Origin: Sphingomonadales bacterium
GTDB lineage: Bacteria > Pseudomonadota > Alphaproteobacteria > Sphingomonadales > Sphingomonadaceae
Length of the DNA stretch: 18,555 bases
Assembly: GCA_027489295.1 (NCBI GenBank)
Contig: JAIYAA010000116.1
Location: 1 to 18,555, forward strand
Direction of reading: 5' to 3'
The notes under the pieces: model-generated
Told to the model about the DNA's origin: nothing
Seen by the model: only the letters and a program-made list of their open reading frames with translations
Databases searched by the model: none
Program-made: the position numbers and the translations under genes
Shown: piece after piece, positions 15,201 through 18,555 of the stretch
How positions within the stretch are numbered: the first letter of the stretch is position 1
How the letters are laid out: the number at the start of each line of letters is the position of its first letter

Positions 15201-16906
15201 TCGAGCATTTCGCTGCGGTTTGCCGGTTCGACCTTGAAGTCGTGGATGAAGGCGCCGTTGGTCAGCTCGGTCGGCACTTCCTCGAGCACGCGGAAGCCGA
15301 AATTCTCGAATGCCGGCACCGCGTCCGACAGCGCGAGCGCGCCGCCCAGGCGATACAGCTTGATCCGGTATTTGCCGGGTTCGTCGCGCAGTTGCACGAT
15401 CCGCACCGAACGGGCGTTATCGTCCTCCAGCCCGCCGATCCGCACCATGTCCTGCGCGGCTTCCTCGGGCGTGTGGGTCAGCCGGTAGACATCGGGGAAG
15501 GCGTTGGCGAGCCGCAGCGACAGGCGGGCGGCGCCGCTGCCGGCGATCTCGCTGAGGCAGGCTTCCACCGCCGGCGCCCAGCCGCGCACCATGCGGGCGA
15601 TGCGCGCGTCGAGTTCGTCCTCGTCCGGCATCGTCGTGTCGCCGCGCAGGTCGAGCGTGTAGCGCAGCTGCGCCAGCACGCCGTCTTCCAGCGCGATCGA
15701 CCAGTTGATCATCTTGGCGTGCGCGGCATCGGTCAGCATGGTGCCGATCGTCTCGCGGTGACCGGCCGCGACCTGCTCGCGCGGCAGCCAGACGAAGGCG
15801 AACAGGTGCCGGCCCAGCGTGCTGCGCACCAGCACCAGCTTCGAGCGCGGGCGATCCGCCACCGACATCGCGGTCAGCACCAGGCTTTCGAGGGCCTCCA
15901 GGTCGAACGCGGTGGTCAGGTCGTGCGGCAGGCCGGTTAGCGCATGCGTCATCGCCTTGCCGGTATGGCCGGCGGGATCGAAGCCGAACTTCGATTCGAG
16001 CATCTCCAGCCGGCCGCGCAGCATCGGTACCATCGCCGGGGGCGTGTTGAGCGCCTGGCTCGTCCACAGGCCGTAATGGATCGACAGGCCGGTCACGTCC
16101 TGGCCGGTCATCATCGGCGTCACCACGATGTCGAGCGGAACGCGACGATGGACGGTGGAGGTGGCGTTGGACTTGAGCAGCAGCGGAATCTCGCCGCCCA
16201 TCTCGAAATAATCGACCGCCAGCTTGCGCGATGCATCGGCCAGCAGCGGCACTTCGTGGGTGTAGCGGGCAAGGCCGATCTGGTCGGTGCTTTCGCCGCC
16301 AACCGTCCACTTTTCGTGGCCCAGCAGGGTCATCGCATCGTCGGCGAACCAGCGCAGCAGCGCCTCGCCCTCGCGTGAGGGGACGCGGGCGCCATCGATC
16401 GACAGCGCCTGCTGCAGCGGGCGCCAGTCGGAGACGACGTCGCGGACATGCTCGAGCACGCGCTCGATCTCGCCGGTCAGCGCGCGGCGGGTGCGGGCGT
16501 CGGCGCGCTCCATCTCGATGTAGATCATCGATTCGGGCTGCGAATCCTTCGCCTTCTCGCCGATGTCGGTCACCACGCCCTTGGCGTCGCGTTCGACCGG
16601 CAGGATCGGGTGAATGATGCGGAAGATGCCGAGATCGAACGCCGCGATTGCGCTGGCGATCGAGTCGACCAGGAACGGCATGTCATCGTTGATCACGGCG
16701 AGCCGCATCTTGCGACTGGCATCGTCCTGATAGGTTTCGAGATTGAGCCGCACGGTCTGCGGCGGGCGTTCCGCCGCCGTCTCCGCAACGAACCGCGCGA
16801 CTTCCGTGCGCTCGGCCTCGTCCAGTCCTTCCAGCTCTCCGGGCAGGGCGCCTTCGAAGATTCGCTCCTCAAACGCCTGCATGATCTTTTTTTCTAGGTT
16901 CTTCAT
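12284..16906 (-). CDS. NAD-specific glutamate dehydrogenase, large (GDH-180) class
   Basis: A 1540-residue protein, the normal size for the class (about 1550-1620), that oxidises glutamate to 2-oxoglutarate and ammonium with NAD+. The long N-terminal half belongs to the ACT-like regulatory region of the family. The catalytic part includes GGLRWSDRRDDFRTEIL near residue 750, VPTGAKGGFYPK with Lys784, GSVGYDHKAMGITAKGAW near 880 and VGEGANLGVTQAARIAF near 1070. These match the substrate- and NAD-binding segments of the family. The ATG at 16906 has no strong Shine-Dalgarno; a second ATG eight codons on is possible. The PAS gene lies 89 bp upstream on the same strand. In Caulobacter the counterpart, GdhZ, also affects FtsZ and cell division; whether that holds here is unknown. 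Confidence 0.96.
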   Translation of the reverse strand: MKNLEKKIMQAFEERIFEGALPGELEGLDEAERTEVARFVAETAAERPPQTVRLNLETYQDDASRKMRLAVINDDMPFLVDSIASAIAAFDLGIFRIIHPILPVERDAKGVVTDIGEKAKDSQPESMIYIEMERADARTRRALTGEIERVLEHVRDVVSDWRPLQQALSIDGARVPSREGEALLRWFADDAMTLLGHEKWTVGGESTDQIGLARYTHEVPLLADASRKLAVDYFEMGGEIPLLLKSNATSTVHRRVPLDIVVTPMMTGQDVTGLSIHYGLWTSQALNTPPAMVPMLRGRLEMLESKFGFDPAGHTGKAMTHALTGLPHDLTTAFDLEALESLVLTAMSVADRPRSKLVLVRSTLGRHLFAFVWLPREQVAAGHRETIGTMLTDAAHAKMINWSIALEDGVLAQLRYTLDLRGDTTMPDEDELDARIARMVRGWAPAVEACLSEIAGSGAARLSLRLANAFPDVYRLTHTPEEAAQDMVRIGGLEDDNARSVRIVQLRDEPGKYRIKLYRLGGALALSDAVPAFENFGFRVLEEVPTELTNGAFIHDFKVEPANRSEMLDRDPAIVEAAIAAVLEGRAENDLFNRLIVEAGITPDAVVLLRAWFRYLRQTGMLYGLGTVVDALRRAPLVALALVERFEAAHNPARSGDNEAVDLAEKTIDAGLAQVSAIDDDRILRLFKGVVLATLRTNAYAPAGEEALAFKLDSAKVPGLPAPLPWREIWVYSPRVEGIHLRAGPVARGGLRWSDRRDDFRTEILGLMKAQRVKNAVIVPTGAKGGFYPKHLPSPAVDRDAWLAEGTESYRIFIRALLSITDNIVSGDVVHPQGVTVLDGNDPYFVVAADKGTATFSDVANTLAIERNFWLGDAFASGGSVGYDHKAMGITAKGAWVSVRRHFLEMGTDIQSEPVTVAGVGDMSGDVFGNGMLLSKSIKLVAAFDHRHIFLDPNPDASKSWEERARMFALPRSSWADYNPDLISEGGGVFPRTEKSIPLSPQIKALLDLDVDSIDPNGLMIAILKARVGLLWFGGIGTYLKAASESNGEVGDPANDRIRINAEQVRAQVVGEGANLGVTQAARIAFARNGGRLNTDFIDNSAGVDCSDNEVNIKIALNREMIEGRLAFEDRNTLLASMTDDVSHLVLEDNRLQTLALSFMENDGALDLPSYVRVIEILEASGRLDRNVEGLGSNEDLLRRAQEGRGLTRPELAVLLASAKLALQDAIEKGDLGHDPALVGDLHAAFPKAMQARFGTAIDEHRLRNEIVATKLANRVVNRLGVLHPFELAEEEGAAMRDIAAMFVVAEQLLGLPALWEAVETAEISEGARIALLDELAVAVRGQIADLLRITRPGASPAEVIERLKPGIEALGRETQSLMLTEVRAQADRICGKLTAAGAPRELVDRVVHMFELDGCIGLADLGQRRGIDELVLTRAFTALGQALGLDWAQATAARITTGDVWERLLIAGLARDFQQLRLDFLGRVEGQDPQAAVDAWLTEHRARVDQFSAVVRRARQSAVPNAAMLAQIAGQARVLLGRE

Positions 16907-16995
16907 GTGGCCGGCTATGCTCCCGCGCGGAAGTCACCTCAAGTCTGGAAAAACCGGGAGGAAAGGCGCAAAAGCACCCTCCGCTGCGTCGCGAT

Positions 16996-18264
16996 TCACC
17001 CCGCTGCGCGCCGCACGGCGCGGTCGGTGAGAGAGGCGTCGTCTTCCAGTCGGGCAACGATATCGAGGCCGTGCGCGCCAGCGCGGGCAAGCAGCAGCAC
17101 GAATTCCGATTCGCCGGCCTGCATTGGCACGCTGCCAAGCGTGGGTCGCTGGCGCAGGACGTCCGCGGCGCGGGCGAACGCCGCCGGCCTGCGATCGCTC
17201 GCTATCGACGCGCGCAGCTCGCGCTCGGCCTTGACCACGCCCTTGATGCCGCCGGGGGTGATCTCCAGAAACGCGTCCAGCCCGCCCGCCGGCACCGCCA
17301 GCCGCCGGGCATGGGTGAGCACGGTGGCGAACTCGGCGAGTCGCGTCTTGTCGTAGTCGGCGCCGAAGACGAGCTTGACCACGGGCGTCATCGGCGCGCG
17401 CGCCTGGGCGACCAGCCCGGCTTCGGCGAGCAATGCGGCATAGCTTTCGCCGTCCGCGTCCGCCGCCAGCGCAAAGCCATAGGCGCGGTCGAGTGCGCGG
17501 TAGAGGGCGGCGCGACCGCGCAGATCGGATGCGCGTGCGGCTGCGGCCGATTCGCGCGCGAGCATCAGCTGGTCGGCCAGCGGCGAGGCCATTTCGGTGT
17601 GCGGCAGCGCAGCGCTGGCCGGCGTGTCGAAACCGGCGCTGGGGCCGTCCGCCCAGACCGACTGCACCGGTGCCGGGTGCGGCGCGGCGCGGCGGGAGGC
17701 CGCGACCTCAGCATCGAGCTGCGCCTGCAGGGCGGGATCGACGACTTCCTTCCAGTTGATCACGCCGTAGATGAAGTCGATCTTTTCGGGGCTCGACGCG
17801 AACGGCATCAGGATGCCGCGATAGAACATCTGGTGGCCGCGCTGGCCGACGAACTCGGCCTCGAACCCGATCGGCGCGCGGTTGGCGATGATCTGGAGAT
17901 AATGGTCGGTGAGGCGCGAGAGCAGCGAGCGGCTGGGCACTTCGCCCACGCGGGCGATCGCGCCCTCGATGCCGCATTCGGCGCGCAGCGCGGTGCCGAG
18001 ATAGCGAATCGCCGGATCCTCGATGCCGTCGCTGAAGTCGAGCAACACGCTGTTGGGGCCGAAATCGGCGATGTTCTCTGGGTCGAGATCGTGGATCCCG
18101 GGATAGGGCCGGCCGCGCAGCAGCGAGACCCAGTGGTTGTAGGCGCGCACATGCATGCGACGCTCGTCGCCGCCGATCGCGACGGGACGCTCGTCGATGG
18201 CCTCATCGGGCGCGTTCGCGGGCTCCGATTCGGCCGGAGAAGGAATGCCGCGAGCCATGTTCAT
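16996..18264 (-). CDS. PAS-domain (PAS_5-like) protein with uncharacterised C-terminal half
   Basis: A 422-residue cytoplasmic protein. The start is ATG at 18264, preceded by GGAG with 7-nt spacing; a frame reaching 18456 is judged too long. Residues about 30-175 look like a PAS_5-type sensory domain: HVRAYNHWVSLLRGRPYPGI, DFGPNSVLLDF, PSRSLLSRLTDHYLQIIANRAPIGFEAEF and FIYGVINWKEV. A proline/alanine-rich linker follows. The C-terminal half has a helical segment (LADQLMLARESAAAARASD), then TPVVKLVFGADYDKTRLAEFATVL and EITPGGIKGVVKAERELR, in which I recognise no known output domain. There is no kinase, GGDEF, EAL or helix-turn-helix. It sits 89 bp upstream of the glutamate dehydrogenase gene on the same strand, so shared transcription is plausible. 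Ligand and output are unknown. Confidence 0.82.
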   Translation of the reverse strand: MNMARGIPSPAESEPANAPDEAIDERPVAIGGDERRMHVRAYNHWVSLLRGRPYPGIHDLDPENIADFGPNSVLLDFSDGIEDPAIRYLGTALRAECGIEGAIARVGEVPSRSLLSRLTDHYLQIIANRAPIGFEAEFVGQRGHQMFYRGILMPFASSPEKIDFIYGVINWKEVVDPALQAQLDAEVAASRRAAPHPAPVQSVWADGPSAGFDTPASAALPHTEMASPLADQLMLARESAAAARASDLRGRAALYRALDRAYGFALAADADGESYAALLAEAGLVAQARAPMTPVVKLVFGADYDKTRLAEFATVLTHARRLAVPAGGLDAFLEITPGGIKGVVKAERELRASIASDRRPAAFARAADVLRQRPTLGSVPMQAGESEFVLLLARAGAHGLDIVARLEDDASLTDRAVRRAAG

Positions 18265-18410
18265 GCGGGTGCTCCACTGCGGGCAAGGCCCGGAAACGCT
18301 GATCCGAAGCCTTGTGCAGGCTCCATGGTAAACGGCGCGTAAAAGCGGGCAGGGGGAAACGCCGGAGGCGGGCGGGCGGCGAGAAAGTGCGCCCGCGTGC
18401 AACGAGGCGC

Positions 18411-18439
18411 TTGCCAGCACCGGGAACCACTGGTAAGCG
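18411..18439 (+). promoter_or_regulatory. Candidate promoter of tRNA-Thr
   Basis: TTGCCA (18411-18416) and TAAGCG (18434-18439) are separated by 17 bp. Transcription would begin about 35 nt before the mature tRNA. The -10 match is modest; the placement before a tRNA is the main support. Confidence 0.35.
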
Positions 18440-18448
18440 CGCCCTCCT

Positions 18449-18468
18449 CCGGGCAAGCCAGTGCCCGG
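18449..18468 (+). other. Hairpin in the tRNA-Thr 5' leader
   Basis: CCGGGCA (18449-18455) and TGCCCGG (18462-18468) form a perfect 7-bp stem with a 6-nt loop, ending 11 nt before the tRNA. It may shape precursor processing by RNase P, or it may be the terminator of a gene on the other strand; there is no T-run on either side. Confidence 0.4.
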
Positions 18469-18479
18469 CAGCTTGGTGT

Positions 18480-18555
18480 GCCGCTTTAGCTCAGCTGGTA
18501 GAGCATCGCATTCGTAATGCGGGGGTCACAGGTTCGAGTCCTGTAAGCGGCACCA
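18480..18555 (+). tRNA. tRNA-Thr (anticodon CGU)
   Basis: A complete 76-nt cloverleaf. The acceptor stem GCCGCTT pairs with AAGCGGC (18545-18551). The D stem is GCTC/GAGC, and the anticodon loop TTCGTAA has anticodon CGT at 18513-18515. The T arm is ACAGGTTCGAGTCCTGT. The discriminator base is A18552, and CCA (18553-18555) is encoded. The anticodon reads ACG (threonine), a frequent codon in a high-GC genome. Confidence 0.96.

Noticed and set aside
12404..15940. A 1178-codon plus-strand open frame
   Set aside because: It is exactly antisense to the glutamate dehydrogenase gene, whose protein has clear family motifs. Long antisense frames are expected when third positions are nearly all G or C. 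The translation is rich in His/Arg/Gly/Asp without domains.
17071..18342. A 423-codon plus-strand open frame
   Set aside because: It is antisense to the PAS-domain gene; its translation shows no domain and is typical of a shadow frame.
1..18555. CRISPR array, prophage, transposase, toxin-antitoxin or defence system
   Set aside because: I looked on both strands for regularly spaced repeats and for signature proteins of these systems and found none. The RHH protein has no toxin partner next to it.

Overview
The window looks like chromosome of a GC-rich alphaproteobacterium of the Sphingomonadales (Sphingomonas-like). The basis is family resemblance judged by eye: a CobS/CobT chelatase pair, the alphaproteobacterial J-protein/BolA divergent pair, a 180-kDa-class NAD-dependent glutamate dehydrogenase, a PAS_5-like protein of a type I associate with sphingomonads, and strong G/C third-position bias. 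No database search was possible.

Left block (1-2006): the 3' part of cobT runs in from beyond the left edge, followed 4 bp later by a small ribbon-helix-helix protein and a small orphan membrane protein. Iron block (2007-6392): tandem Fur-like palindromes precede a tightly packed operon of a Fiu/PiuA-type TonB-dependent siderophore receptor, a Sel1-repeat protein and a PiuC-type Fe(II)/2-oxoglutarate hydroxylase, with a GFA/CENP-V zinc protein just behind.

Accessory stretch (6393-7155): lower in GC, with one predicted lipoprotein on the minus strand and a 141-bp element whose 31-bp ends are near-perfect inverted repeats. It abuts the 3' end of cobS (minus strand). Small-molecule or stress block (8237-10824): an HxlR-type regulator with a single cysteine is divergent from a four-gene operon, VOC protein / DUF4287 / DUF1428 / two-domain VOC protein. 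This looks like a regulated detoxification or electrophile-response unit of unknown substrate.

Housekeeping block (10873-18555): a J-domain protein (minus) is divergent from bolA and an overlapping Nudix hydrolase (plus), separated by a perfect 14-bp palindrome. A strong bidirectional hairpin sits between the Nudix gene and the convergent 1540-residue NAD-glutamate dehydrogenase. A PAS-domain protein lies upstream of the dehydrogenase on the same strand, and a complete tRNA-Thr(CGU) with encoded CCA closes the window.

No transposase, integrase, CRISPR array, rRNA or recognised defence system is visible. The least explained elements are the HxlR/VOC operon, the 141-bp inverted-repeat element, the lipoprotein beside it, and the separation and opposite orientation of cobS and cobT.
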